DNA from: Bacteroidota bacterium
GTDB lineage: Bacteria > Bacteroidota > Bacteroidia > Chitinophagales > Chitinophagaceae
Direction of reading: 5' to 3'
Assembly (NCBI GenBank): GCA_018267615.1
Contig: JAFDYD010000036.1
Coordinates: 66,088 to 130,087, forward strand
Length of the DNA: 64,000 nucleotides
Shown here: piece by piece, positions 1-7,715 of the stretch
Position numbering within the stretch: position 1 is the first letter of the stretch
Layout: every line of letters begins with the position of its first letter
The notes under the pieces: generated by a model
The model's input: the letters and a program-made list of their open reading frames with translations, nothing else
Told to the model about the DNA's origin: nothing
Databases searched by the model: none
Translations under genes and position numbers: made by a program

Positions 1-470
1 AACACCAGGAAAAAATCAGCGGATTGATTTGTGAAAGTTTTGCTTACCAGGTTCCTGCTCCTGATTTCGCATTGACTGTATTAAAAGGTTTGAGTCACTT
101 AGCGCCGCATGCGCATACCATCAAACTCAAAAACGAAGATTTCTCTCGTGATCCTGCAGTAGTAGCGTCAATGAATAATGACCCGTTAATTGCGCATGAA
201 TCACAACCATCGAAAACGATGGAACAATTGGTAATTGCCGACGAAAGATTGAAAAAAGAATTTTCATTAATCACTTTGCCGGTGTTGATATTGCATGGTA
301 CCAGCGACAAGGCCACAAAATATGGCGGCAGCCAATTTTTTTATGATCATGCGGGAGCTTCTGACAAAACAATCAAATTGTATGAAGGGCATTATCATGA
401 TTTATTAAATGACATGGAAAAAGAAAAAGTGATGGCGGATATTCAGGAATGGGTGACGAAACGCAGTTAG
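1..470 (+). CDS. Alpha/beta hydrolase, C-terminal part (cut by window edge)
   Basis: The reading frame is open from the first bases of the window to a TAG at 468-470, so the gene starts before position 1 and only about 155 C-terminal residues are visible. The segment LPVLILHGTSDKAT carries the acid-loop pattern of alpha/beta hydrolases (HG.sD), and YEGHYHDLLND carries the catalytic-histidine region. This arrangement is typical of the monoacylglycerol lipase/lysophospholipase (Hydrolase_4) group. The nucleophile elbow GxSxG must lie in the missing part, so the substrate cannot be judged. It probably cleaves a lipid ester or similar ester in the cytoplasm. An in-frame TTG at 24 is not the real start, since coding continues upstream of it. 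Confidence 0.8.
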   Translation, partial: HQEKISGLICESFAYQVPAPDFALTVLKGLSHLAPHAHTIKLKNEDFSRDPAVVASMNNDPLIAHESQPSKTMEQLVIADERLKKEFSLITLPVLILHGTSDKATKYGGSQFFYDHAGASDKTIKLYEGHYHDLLNDMEKEKVMADIQEWVTKRS

Positions 471-926
471 CACAAGGCAAATAGGTATATCAGTTCCATT
501 TCAATACATCAGGTTTTCAATGTGAGCGCATCTATTATTAAAGGAGCCGGTCATTGTATAGTTCAGGAAAATACAAGTCAGGTACAGCATGATTTGTTAA
601 TTTTTTCCTGGGTTAAAAAATAATAACACAATTTTTTAAATAAAGTGATGAAGGCGCTGGACTATGTTCAACCCATTCCGCGAATAACCTTTCATTCACA
701 TCCGCCATCATCGAAATATTTCTACCTTTGTTTTCAATGCGTCCGGATTATCCTCATAAAATCTTTGGCGACAAGCGCGCGAATTATTGCCTTTTAATGG
801 AAGCGCTTGCAATGGACGCAGCTTGGCCTGCGTTATAATTTAGGCAACATCATTTCGGGAGAAATTGCGTACTCGCAGATCTCTTACAATAACGAACCAA
901 TATTTTATTAAAATAATTCCAGCGAT
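471..926. other. Intergenic region, 456 bp, no gene seen
   Basis: No convincing reading frame, tRNA or terminator is visible between the hydrolase and hppD. The sequence TACCTTTG at 723-730 fits the Bacteroidetes -7 element and is the best candidate promoter for hppD, which would give a leader of nearly 200 nt. The rest looks like unremarkable A+T-rich spacer. Confidence 0.5.
723..730 (+). promoter_or_regulatory. Candidate -7 promoter element (TACCTTTG) upstream of hppD
   Basis: TACCTTTG is an exact match to TAnnTTTG, the -7 element used by the Bacteroidetes primary sigma factor. A clear -33 TTTG was not found at the expected spacing, so this rests on the -7 match and its position upstream of hppD. 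Confidence 0.35.
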
Positions 927-2057
927 ATGTTCCCAATATTGACGGCTGACACCATACCACAAAAGAAGGGAGATTTTCTTCCCTTGCTCGGTACTGATTA
1001 TATAGAATTTTATGTGGGCAATGCAAAACAAGCGGCCCATTATTATAAATCTGCATTTGGTTTTTCATCACTGGCATACGCCGGACCAGAAACAGAGATG
1101 AAAGATAAAGTCAGCTATGTTGTCCGGCAGAATAAATTGACTTTTGTTTTTACAACAGCATTGCGTACCGGCAATGCTATTGCTGATCATGTGTATTTGC
1201 ATGGAGACGGAGTAAAAGTTCTTGCGTTGATTGTTGAAGACGCTGAGAGCGCGTGGATAGAAACAACAAAAAGAGGAGGCAGGAGTTATCTTGAACCAAC
1301 AAAAATGAAGGATGATAACGGCGAGATGGTTATCAGTGGCATTTATACTTATGGAGAAACGGTTCATATTTTTGTCGAAAGAAAAAATTACACAGGACCA
1401 TTTATGCCGGGCTTCCGCGAATGGAAAAGCGATTTTAATCCATCTTCGTCGGGATTGCAATACGTTGATCATTGTGTCGGAAATGTTGGATGGAACCAAA
1501 TGAATCCATGGGTACAGTTCTATGAACAAGTGATGGGCTTCCGGAATATTCTAACATTCGATGACAGTGATATTTCTACCGAATATTCTGCATTGATGAG
1601 TAAGGTGATGAGTAACGGTAATGGATATGTGAAATTCCCTATCAATGAACCTGCGGAAGGAAAAAAGAAATCGCAGGTGGAAGAATACCTGGAATTTTAT
1701 AATGGAGAAGGAGTGCAGCATGTTGCGTTGGCCACCAATGATATCGTGAAAACAGTTACCGATCTAAAAAATCGCGGAGTTGAATTTTTAAAGATTCCGA
1801 CTTCATATTATGATGAGTTATTAGGCAGGGTAGGGAAGATCGATGAAAATATCGAACCATTAAAGGAGCTTGGAATTCTTGTCGATCGCGATGAGGAAGG
1901 ATACCTGCTACAGATTTTCTCAAAACCAGTTGAAGACAGACCAACATTATTTTTTGAAATCATCCAAAGAAAAGGCGCCAAAAGTTTTGGAAAAGGCAAT
2001 TTCAAGGCTCTGTTTGAAGCGATAGAAAGAGAACAGGGATTGAGAGGAAACCTTTGA
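927..2057 (+). CDS. hppD: 4-hydroxyphenylpyruvate dioxygenase
   Basis: The product (376 aa) is an Fe(II) dioxygenase that converts 4-hydroxyphenylpyruvate to homogentisate, the second step of tyrosine catabolism, in the cytoplasm. The N-terminal glyoxalase-like domain has the family pattern GTDYIEFYVGNAKQAAHYY, and the C-terminal catalytic domain has the iron ligands His182 (YVDHCVGN), His265 (VQHVALATND) and Glu344 (LFFEIIQRKG). Length matches bacterial HPPDs. The ATG at 927 leaves a short tail before the conserved DFLPLLGTDY, so it is plausible. No homogentisate dioxygenase lies beside it. The window also encodes kynureninase and glutaryl-CoA dehydrogenase, so aromatic amino acid breakdown genes are scattered here. 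A large GTACAAGG palindrome follows the stop. Confidence 0.96.
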   Translation: MFPILTADTIPQKKGDFLPLLGTDYIEFYVGNAKQAAHYYKSAFGFSSLAYAGPETEMKDKVSYVVRQNKLTFVFTTALRTGNAIADHVYLHGDGVKVLALIVEDAESAWIETTKRGGRSYLEPTKMKDDNGEMVISGIYTYGETVHIFVERKNYTGPFMPGFREWKSDFNPSSSGLQYVDHCVGNVGWNQMNPWVQFYEQVMGFRNILTFDDSDISTEYSALMSKVMSNGNGYVKFPINEPAEGKKKSQVEEYLEFYNGEGVQHVALATNDIVKTVTDLKNRGVEFLKIPTSYYDELLGRVGKIDENIEPLKELGILVDRDEEGYLLQIFSKPVEDRPTLFFEIIQRKGAKSFGKGNFKALFEAIEREQGLRGNL

Positions 2058-2072
2058 AAAATGTTGCGTTGC

Positions 2073-2232
2073 AAGGTACAAGATAAAAGAAGGTACAAGG
2101 AACAAGGTACAAGGTACAGGGTACAAGGAACAAGGAACAAGGCACAAGTCTTGTACCTTGTACCTTGTTCCTTGTTCCTTGTACCCTGTACCTTGTACCT
2201 TGTTCCTTGTACCTTCTTCTATCTTGTACCTT
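2073..2232. repeat. 76-bp near-perfect inverted repeat built of GTACAAGG units
   Basis: The left arm 2073-2148 and right arm 2157-2232 are reverse complements at 74 of 76 positions, around an 8-nt loop. Each arm is a tandem array of 7-8-mers of the type GGTACAAGG or GGAACAAGG. Related copies lie at 5425-5624, 17565-17665 and 51866-51902. The element fills most of the 306-bp gap between hppD and the next gene and creates a false N-terminal extension of that gene's frame. Confidence 0.9.
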
Positions 2233-2363
2233 TTTTCTTGTGCCTTGACCCGCTGCCTTTTACGTTATTCACGCCTGTTTATATAATATTCTGGCAGTTT
2301 TTTTGTTTTTATAGTACTTTTATTGGTCTTGGTAGACCATTATTCATTAATCGTTCCCTTTGC

Positions 2364-3572
2364 ATGACTGTAAATAGAGCTACAAAGCAGATAAGCCTGG
2401 TAACCCTTTGCCTGATTTTTTTGGCGATGGGCTCAACCGCGCAAACAGCTTCCACACCTACTTATTCGGTTAATTTCCTCGACTATCAACGTTCCATTCC
2501 GAAAATCAGCGAAGTGATGAAACGAAAGGAAGATACGTTGATGAAACAATTCCAGGCGAGGGGATTGGTATGGCCAGCTAAATATATTTACATCCGATCA
2601 TTCAAATATGATAGTGAGCTGGAACTCTGGGTGAAAAATAAATCAAGCGAAAAATATAAATTATTTAAGACGTATAAAGTATGTGCACTCGCTGGTTCAT
2701 TAGGCCCGAAAAGAATGGCGGGCGATTACCAGGTTCCTGAAGGTTTTTATTATATCAATGAGTTTAATCCAAGAAGTTTATATCATTTGTCGCTTGGGTT
2801 GAATTATCCAAACGAGTCCGATAAATTATTAAGCGATATTTCCCAACCAGGTGGAGATATTTACATTCATGGAAGTTGCGTAACTACCGGATGCATTCCA
2901 ATCACGGATGAACAGATTGAAGAGCTGTATATTCTCGCAGCACATGCAAAGGATATGGGACAGGATTTTATTCCTGTGCATATTTTTCCCGTAAATTTTA
3001 GAAACGTCAGAAGCGTTGCCTATTTAAATAAATACCTGCAGAGTTTTGCCGAGTATGGTTCTTTCGAACGCAGTATGAAGAATGCTTATTTTTATTTTGA
3101 AAAAAATCACCAGGTACCGGCAGTGATCGTCAATGGAAAAGGTGAATATATCATGGAAGAAATTCCGGCAATTATTTCTGAGGAACCAAGAGTCGAAACA
3201 AAAGTGGTGAAAAAGGCCACTCATGCTCCCCAGCCTATAAAAGAAGAAGATCTTGCGAAAGTTGTCGATAATCAACCTGTGTTCCCCGGTGGAAATCCTG
3301 CATTCAAAGTGTTCGTCGATAAGCTGGGTAAGGATATGGTGAATGAGTTGTTGCCCGGACAGAAAAAAGCTTTTGTAATGGTGGAATATATTATTGACAG
3401 GACAGGCAAACCTGTTTATGCAAATGTATTGAGTGGGGGAAATGAAAAAATGAATGACATCATCGAGCAAACTTTTTTGAAGATGGATAACTGGTTACCT
3501 GCTATTCGCAGCGGTTTGAATGTGCCAATCAAGCTGAAACAAACCATCATCGTAGAAGCAGATCAGCCTTAA
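2364..3572 (+). CDS. Secreted L,D-transpeptidase (YkuD/YafK-like) with C-terminal TonB-C-like domain
   Basis: The frame is open from 2061, but the part before ATG 2364 is translated palindromic repeat. Starting at 2364 gives 402 aa with a clean signal peptide (LVTLCLIFLAMGSTAQ). The centre carries the L,D-transpeptidase signature, with His169 and catalytic Cys177 in HGSCVTTGCIPI, closest in style to the YafK branch, which crosslinks peptidoglycan or attaches proteins to it. From about residue 305 to the end, a second module reads QPVFPGGNPAF, then V.VEYIIDRTGKPVYANVLSGG and NWLPAIRSG. This is the pattern of the Bacteroidetes TonB C-terminal domain. Family knowledge supports both domains; their joint role is inference, perhaps anchoring to an envelope partner. 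The gene is convergent with aspartate kinase and overlaps it by 4 bp. Confidence 0.85.
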   Translation: MTVNRATKQISLVTLCLIFLAMGSTAQTASTPTYSVNFLDYQRSIPKISEVMKRKEDTLMKQFQARGLVWPAKYIYIRSFKYDSELELWVKNKSSEKYKLFKTYKVCALAGSLGPKRMAGDYQVPEGFYYINEFNPRSLYHLSLGLNYPNESDKLLSDISQPGGDIYIHGSCVTTGCIPITDEQIEELYILAAHAKDMGQDFIPVHIFPVNFRNVRSVAYLNKYLQSFAEYGSFERSMKNAYFYFEKNHQVPAVIVNGKGEYIMEEIPAIISEEPRVETKVVKKATHAPQPIKEEDLAKVVDNQPVFPGGNPAFKVFVDKLGKDMVNELLPGQKKAFVMVEYIIDRTGKPVYANVLSGGNEKMNDIIEQTFLKMDNWLPAIRSGLNVPIKLKQTIIVEADQP

Positions 3573-4834
3573 TTTCTCATCAATACCTGTACGGTTTCCG
3601 GCGATTGTTGCCTCAACACAACCGTTTTATTTTTTGTCAAATCATCTAATGTCGATTGATTATAATGGCGAATAGTCAGCAACGTTAGTCCACGTTCGAT
3701 TTGCACTTCGAAAGTATCGGCGGATTTGAGCGCGAGCTTTTCAATTTTTTCCGGCTTATCGTCCAGGCATACCAATAAACTCACAGCACCACTTTGCATC
3801 AGGTTTGGTTTGATCCTGATATCGTTAAAAAAATGGTACAGCTCTCCGGTGGCTGTTTCTCCAACAAAAGAAAAATCTTTTGAATGAAGATGCATGAGCA
3901 CTTGGTTTTGTTTCACAACAATAATCGGCGGAAGCTGCTTAATGCTTTTTGCGTGAATGATGGTGCCCGGCAAATTTTTATTCAAAAAACATTTTACGTA
4001 TAAAGGAATATTTTTATTCTGCAAAGGCTTGATGGTTTTTGGGTGAATCACCTGCGCACCATAATATGCCATCTCAATAACCTCGTCATAATTTAGTTCG
4101 CTGATGAATTGAGCATTGGGAAATTCTTTTGGGTCGGCATTCATCACTCCTTCAACATCTTTCCATATTGATTGACTTTCGGCGTCAAGCATATTTGCAA
4201 AAACCGCAGCGGTGTAATCGCTGCCCTCTCTTCCAAGTGTAGTACTTTCATTTTCATCTGTCGAGCCGATGAATCCCTGCGTCAAAACAATATCAAATTC
4301 ATCGAACAATGGAACGATATCTTTTTTTACTTTATTGAGCGTATAATCCCAATCAATATTGGCATCACGGAAATTATCATCGGTTCTGAAAATATCGCGT
4401 ACATCAACCCACTTCAATGAAAATCCATCCGATTGTAAATAAGCGGCAACAATTGCAGTGGATAGCAATTCACCGATGCAAACCACCTGGTCGTAATAAT
4501 AATCAAACTCTCGCTTGGGTTTATCATGGAGCAACCATTCTATCTCCGTAAAAAAATCTTTTAGATGAATTTCTGTCGATGTAAAATTATCGCCGAGTAG
4601 TTCCTTTGCGGTTGCAAGATGAGTTTCCTTAACAACATTAAAATGACGAAGCGCATCTTCTTTTTTTTGTGCAAAAAAAGCCTCTGCTACTTTTTCCAAT
4701 GCGTTGGTGGTTTTGCCCATTGCAGATATAACAACAAGTATCTTTTGATCGTTATAGGAACGAAGGATATTGGCGACATTTTTGATTCTTTCCGTGCTAC
4801 TGACACTGGCTCCGCCGAATTTAAATACTTTCAT
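3569..4834 (-). CDS. lysC: Aspartate kinase
   Basis: The product (421 aa) phosphorylates aspartate, the committed step to lysine/diaminopimelate, threonine and methionine. The N-terminus KFGGASVSS is the aspartokinase nucleotide-binding motif, and TLGREGSDYTAAVFANML is the second conserved kinase motif. The last 120 residues or so fit degenerate ACT repeats, which usually carry feedback control. There is no homoserine dehydrogenase fusion, so it is monofunctional. The stop overlaps the stop of the convergent L,D-transpeptidase by 4 bp. A TAnnTTTG element on this strand lies 26-33 bp before the ATG. Which amino acid inhibits it cannot be told from the sequence. Confidence 0.93.
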   Translation of the reverse strand: MKVFKFGGASVSSTERIKNVANILRSYNDQKILVVISAMGKTTNALEKVAEAFFAQKKEDALRHFNVVKETHLATAKELLGDNFTSTEIHLKDFFTEIEWLLHDKPKREFDYYYDQVVCIGELLSTAIVAAYLQSDGFSLKWVDVRDIFRTDDNFRDANIDWDYTLNKVKKDIVPLFDEFDIVLTQGFIGSTDENESTTLGREGSDYTAAVFANMLDAESQSIWKDVEGVMNADPKEFPNAQFISELNYDEVIEMAYYGAQVIHPKTIKPLQNKNIPLYVKCFLNKNLPGTIIHAKSIKQLPPIIVVKQNQVLMHLHSKDFSFVGETATGELYHFFNDIRIKPNLMQSGAVSLLVCLDDKPEKIEKLALKSADTFEVQIERGLTLLTIRHYNQSTLDDLTKNKTVVLRQQSPETVQVLMRN

Positions 4835-4859
4835 TTGTATCAGATTTGATATGAACGTT

Positions 4860-4867
4860 CAAAGATA
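4860..4867 (-). promoter_or_regulatory. Candidate -7 promoter element (TATCTTTG) for aspartate kinase
   Basis: CAAAGATA on the plus strand reads TATCTTTG on the minus strand, an exact TAnnTTTG match. It implies a short leader of about 20 nt before the ATG at 4834. No clear -33 element was found. Confidence 0.45.
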
Positions 4868-4948
4868 ATGGAAAGAGAAATTGCGAATTAAAGTATCCTT
4901 AACAGGTTGAGTAAAATAAAAATTGTAAAATTTAATTATAGTATCAAT

Positions 4949-5410
4949 ATGTCTGTAAAAATTTATTTCGCATTGATCGCCGGATTATTATTTTTTCAAT
5001 CGCACACGGTAAAGATTAACGAACCTTCACCGAAAAAAACAATCGAAGAAGATATTTTATATTATGTGAACCAGGATAGAAAATCAAAGGGTTTACAGCC
5101 ACTTAAATTAAATGATGTCGAATCTTCCTTTGCTACGGAACATAGCCGCAATATGGCGACTGGTAAAGTTGCATTTGGGCATGATGGCCTCACGGCGAGG
5201 GCAAAAAAAATACAAAAACAACTCGGTGGTATCACAGCTGTCGGGGAAAATGTTGCTTCGGGTCAAATGACTGCAAAAGAAGCGGTAGAGGGATGGCTTC
5301 AAAGTCCCGGCCACAAAAGAAATATCGAAGGTGATTTTACACTCACGGGTATCGGTTGGGCAAAAGATAAAAAAGGGATGATTTATTTTACGCAGATATT
5401 TACGAAATAG
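4949..5410 (+). CDS. Secreted CAP-domain (SCP/PR-1-like) protein
   Basis: I chose ATG 4949 because it gives a signal peptide (VKIYFALIAGLLFFQSHT); the frame extends further only through a TTG at 4907. The mature part is a minimal CAP domain: YYVNQDRKSKGLQPL at the front, then ATEHSRNMA, FGHDG, GENVASG and GWLQSPGHKRNI. These contain the two histidines and two glutamates of the CAP cavity. Bacterial CAP proteins are extracytoplasmic and of mostly unknown activity. At 153 aa it has no extra domain. It is divergent from aspartate kinase and followed by a GTACAAGG repeat. Confidence 0.88.
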   Translation: MSVKIYFALIAGLLFFQSHTVKINEPSPKKTIEEDILYYVNQDRKSKGLQPLKLNDVESSFATEHSRNMATGKVAFGHDGLTARAKKIQKQLGGITAVGENVASGQMTAKEAVEGWLQSPGHKRNIEGDFTLTGIGWAKDKKGMIYFTQIFTK

Positions 5411-5424
5411 GAGGAAGAAGAAAC

Positions 5425-5624
5425 AATGTACAATGTACAAGGTACAAGGTACAAGGTACAAGGTGCAAGGTGCAAGGTGCAAGATACAAGATTCAAGATA
5501 CAAGATTGGAAATCCAAATCGTTTTAGGAATTTAAGTCTTGTATCGTGTGTCATGTCCCTTGAACCTTGAACCTTGTACCTTGTACCTTGTACCTTGTCC
5601 CTTGTACCTTGTATCTTGTATCTT
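5425..5624. repeat. GTACAAGG-family inverted repeat, second copy
   Basis: The left arm (about 5425-5506) is a tandem array of GGTACAAGG, GGTGCAAGG and AGATACAAG units. The right arm (about 5536-5624) holds the complementary TACCTTG and TATCTTG units. The pairing is imperfect and the unit order differs from the copy at 2073-2232, so this is the same family, not a recent duplicate. Confidence 0.85.
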
Positions 5625-5700
5625 CACCAACTCTTCTGGACTACAACACATTCCTCGGACTGGTTTTGTTATCAAATACAACTGGCGTAAATTGCCCATT

Positions 5701-6468
5701 ATGACTTCTGAGGCAATCATTTCGGTAAAAAATCTTGTTAAGAAATACGGCGATTTTGAAGCGGTAAAAGGTATCAGCTTCGATGTATATAACGGAGAAA
5801 TTTTTGGATTACTGGGTCCAAATGGCGCCGGCAAATCTACTACGCTTGAAATCATAGAAACACTTCGTGAAAAAACGAGCGGGAGTATTACGGTAGATGG
5901 CATCGACCTCGATAGAAAGCCTGATGAAATAAAAAAAATCATTGGAGTACAACTTCAAACTTCTGGTTATTATCCCAATCTGAATCTGACCGAATTGATT
6001 GAATTGTTTGGTGGTCTCTACAATCAAACAGTGAAGCCACTCGAGCTATTGGACATGGTGAATCTTCGTGATAAGGCAAAAGCAAAATATAAAAATCTGA
6101 GCGGCGGACAAAAGCAACGTTTTTCCATTGCAACCACATTGATCAATCATCCGAAAATTATTTTTTTGGATGAACCGACTACAGGGTTGGATCCGCAGGC
6201 GAGAAGAAACCTCTGGGATCTTGTAACGGATATCCGTGCACGCGGAACAACCGTGATCATCACGACACATTATATGGATGAAGCAGAAGTTTTGTGTGAC
6301 AGAGTGGCCATCATCGACGCCGGAAAAATCATTGCATTGGATACACCCGATCAACTTATCGACAAACTCGTTGATACCGGTTTTGAAAGACCCAAGGAAG
6401 TGAAAAAAGCAAATCTTGAAGATGTGTTCATCAATCTTACCGGGCATACCCTCAGGGCTGAACAATGA
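5701..6468 (+). CDS. ABC transporter ATP-binding protein (ABC-2 / drug-export type)
   Basis: ATG 5701 begins a standard 255-aa ATPase; the longer frame from 5539 runs back through the GTACAAGG repeat and is not real. Walker A is GPNGAGKST (residues 39-47), the signature is LSGGQKQR, and Walker B is IIFLDEPTTGLDP, followed by the switch His in TTHYMDEAE. This is the CcmA/NodI/drug-export style subunit that drives an ABC-2 permease. The usual partner permease does not follow; the next gene is a DinB-like protein. The subunit is therefore an orphan here, and its permease must be elsewhere or lost. Confidence 0.93.
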   Translation: MTSEAIISVKNLVKKYGDFEAVKGISFDVYNGEIFGLLGPNGAGKSTTLEIIETLREKTSGSITVDGIDLDRKPDEIKKIIGVQLQTSGYYPNLNLTELIELFGGLYNQTVKPLELLDMVNLRDKAKAKYKNLSGGQKQRFSIATTLINHPKIIFLDEPTTGLDPQARRNLWDLVTDIRARGTTVIITTHYMDEAEVLCDRVAIIDAGKIIALDTPDQLIDKLVDTGFERPKEVKKANLEDVFINLTGHTLRAEQ

Positions 6469-6492
6469 TTGAAAATATCAAAACTGCTTTAT

Positions 6493-7020
6493 ATGACATC
6501 GGATCTTCGGTATCCAATAGGCAAATACGAACCAAAGCTTTTTTCAGATCATCAAAAAAAAATCTGGCTGAATGATATTAAATTTCTTCCGCAGGCTGTA
6601 GAGAATATCATTCTCAATTTGGACAGAGCGCAGTTGCATACGCCTTATCGGGAAGGCGGTTGGACCGTATGGCAATTGGTGCACCATATTGCAGACAGCC
6701 ATATCAATGCTTATTGTCGTTTCAAAGTTGGATTGACTGAAGACAATCCAACAATTAAAACTTATGAAGAGCATTTATGGGCTGAACTTGATGATGTGAA
6801 AGATCTCCCTATTAATATCTCAATTACTTTATTGTATGCATTGCATACACGTTGGTACGAAGCCATAAGAAATTTATCGGACGATGCATGGCAACGCACC
6901 GTTATCCATCCCGGACAAAATAAAACTGTTTCTTTGTGGTGGTTGCTCGGCAATTATGCCTGGCATGGAAAACATCATGTGGCCCACATTGCGGCCTTGC
7001 GCGAAAGAAATAACTGGTGA
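6493..7020 (+). CDS. YfiT/BstA-like DinB-superfamily protein, putative metal-dependent hydrolase
   Basis: The product (175 aa) resembles Bacillus YfiT from end to end: an N-terminal LRYPIGKYEP stretch, then YREGGWTVWQLVHHIADSH, RFK.GLTEDNP.IK.Y.E, and C-terminal WHGKHHVAHI. The histidines at 64/65, 158 and 162 are the expected metal triad of the four-helix DinB fold. Some relatives are thiol-S-transferases (bacillithiol), but the reaction here is unknown. I chose ATG 6493 over a TTG at 6469 because it matches the YfiT start (MTS..LSYPIG). It begins 24 bp after the ABC ATPase stop and may be co-transcribed. Confidence 0.9.
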   Translation: MTSDLRYPIGKYEPKLFSDHQKKIWLNDIKFLPQAVENIILNLDRAQLHTPYREGGWTVWQLVHHIADSHINAYCRFKVGLTEDNPTIKTYEEHLWAELDDVKDLPINISITLLYALHTRWYEAIRNLSDDAWQRTVIHPGQNKTVSLWWLLGNYAWHGKHHVAHIAALRERNNW

Positions 7021-7077
7021 GCAAATTCGAATGATTTAACCATAAAGCCACCGAACCAAAAAATAATCAACCAAATC

Positions 7078-7635
7078 ATGAAGGATCTTAGTTGGAAAAC
7101 ACTATCGTCAGAATATCTTTTTAAAGAAACCTGGTTTACCGTACGTAGAGAAACTTGCGAAACAAGAGAAGGAAAGATCATCACTCCGTATTATGTATAT
7201 GAATTTCCTGCCTGGGTAACAGCAGTGGCAGTTACAGAAGATAATAAAATTATTTTGGAGCGGCAATACCGGCATGCGTTAAAAGAAACCAACTATGAAG
7301 TTCCCGGAGGTTGTGTCGACGACACTGATCCTTCCCTCGAAGCTGCGATTGCAAGAGAACTGCTCGAAGAAACCGGTTATCGGTTTACAAAATACGAATA
7401 CCTCGGGAAAACATCATCCAATCCATCCACCAATAATAATTGGATGCATATGTACCTTGCTACCGGCGGCGTATATGCGCAAAAACAGGAATTGGATCAT
7501 AATGAGGAAATCGAAGTATATCTTTTTTCTATCGACGAGATAAAGGAAATGCTAAAAAATAATTTGATAATCCAAAGCATGCACGTAACAGCGCTTTTTT
7601 ATGGATTAGCGAGGCTGGGAGCGATTGGGTATTGA
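7078..7635 (+). CDS. Nudix hydrolase (ADP-ribose pyrophosphatase-like)
   Basis: The product (185 aa) has the ADP-ribose pyrophosphatase layout: an N-terminal strand region (WFTVRRETCETREGK), then VTEDNKIILERQYRHAL, then the Nudix helix ending ARELLEETGY. The core REUxEExGU is intact. The upstream part (GGCVDDTDPSLEAAIA) is one residue longer than the canonical spacing and has Asp in place of the first Glu. Such enzymes hydrolyse ADP-ribose or related nucleoside diphosphates in the cytoplasm. A perfect 26-bp inverted repeat follows the stop and separates it from convergent folC. Confidence 0.88.
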   Translation: MKDLSWKTLSSEYLFKETWFTVRRETCETREGKIITPYYVYEFPAWVTAVAVTEDNKIILERQYRHALKETNYEVPGGCVDDTDPSLEAAIARELLEETGYRFTKYEYLGKTSSNPSTNNNWMHMYLATGGVYAQKQELDHNEEIEVYLFSIDEIKEMLKNNLIIQSMHVTALFYGLARLGAIGY

Positions 7636-7648
7636 GTGGGGATCTGTT

Positions 7649-7708
7649 CTTTGCGCTTTTGCGTCTTTGCGTGAGATAGTTTTCACGCAAAGACGCAAAA
7701 GCGCAAAG
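7649..7708. repeat. 26-bp perfect inverted repeat, TTTGCGTCTTTGCG family
   Basis: Arms 7649-7674 and 7683-7708 are perfect reverse complements around an 8-nt loop. The same 26-bp arm occurs unchanged at 61405-61472. Both copies lie between convergent genes and could also act as bidirectional terminators. Confidence 0.9.
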
Positions 7709-7715
7709 TTTGAGA

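Noticed and set aside
1068..1529. Minus-strand ORF of 153 codons over hppD
   Set aside because: It is a shadow of the strongly supported hppD gene.
2073..2232. Possible CRISPR-like array from the GTACAAGG units
   Set aside because: Units are 7-8 bp, contiguous and mirrored, with no spacers and no cas genes in the window.
2061..2363. N-terminal extension of the L,D-transpeptidase frame
   Set aside because: It is translated GTACAAGG palindrome with no conserved domain; the signal peptide begins at ATG 2364.
6469..6600. ABC permease expected right after the ATPase
   Set aside because: The frame beginning at the overlapping ATG closes after a few dozen codons and has no membrane helices; the real gene is YfiT-like.
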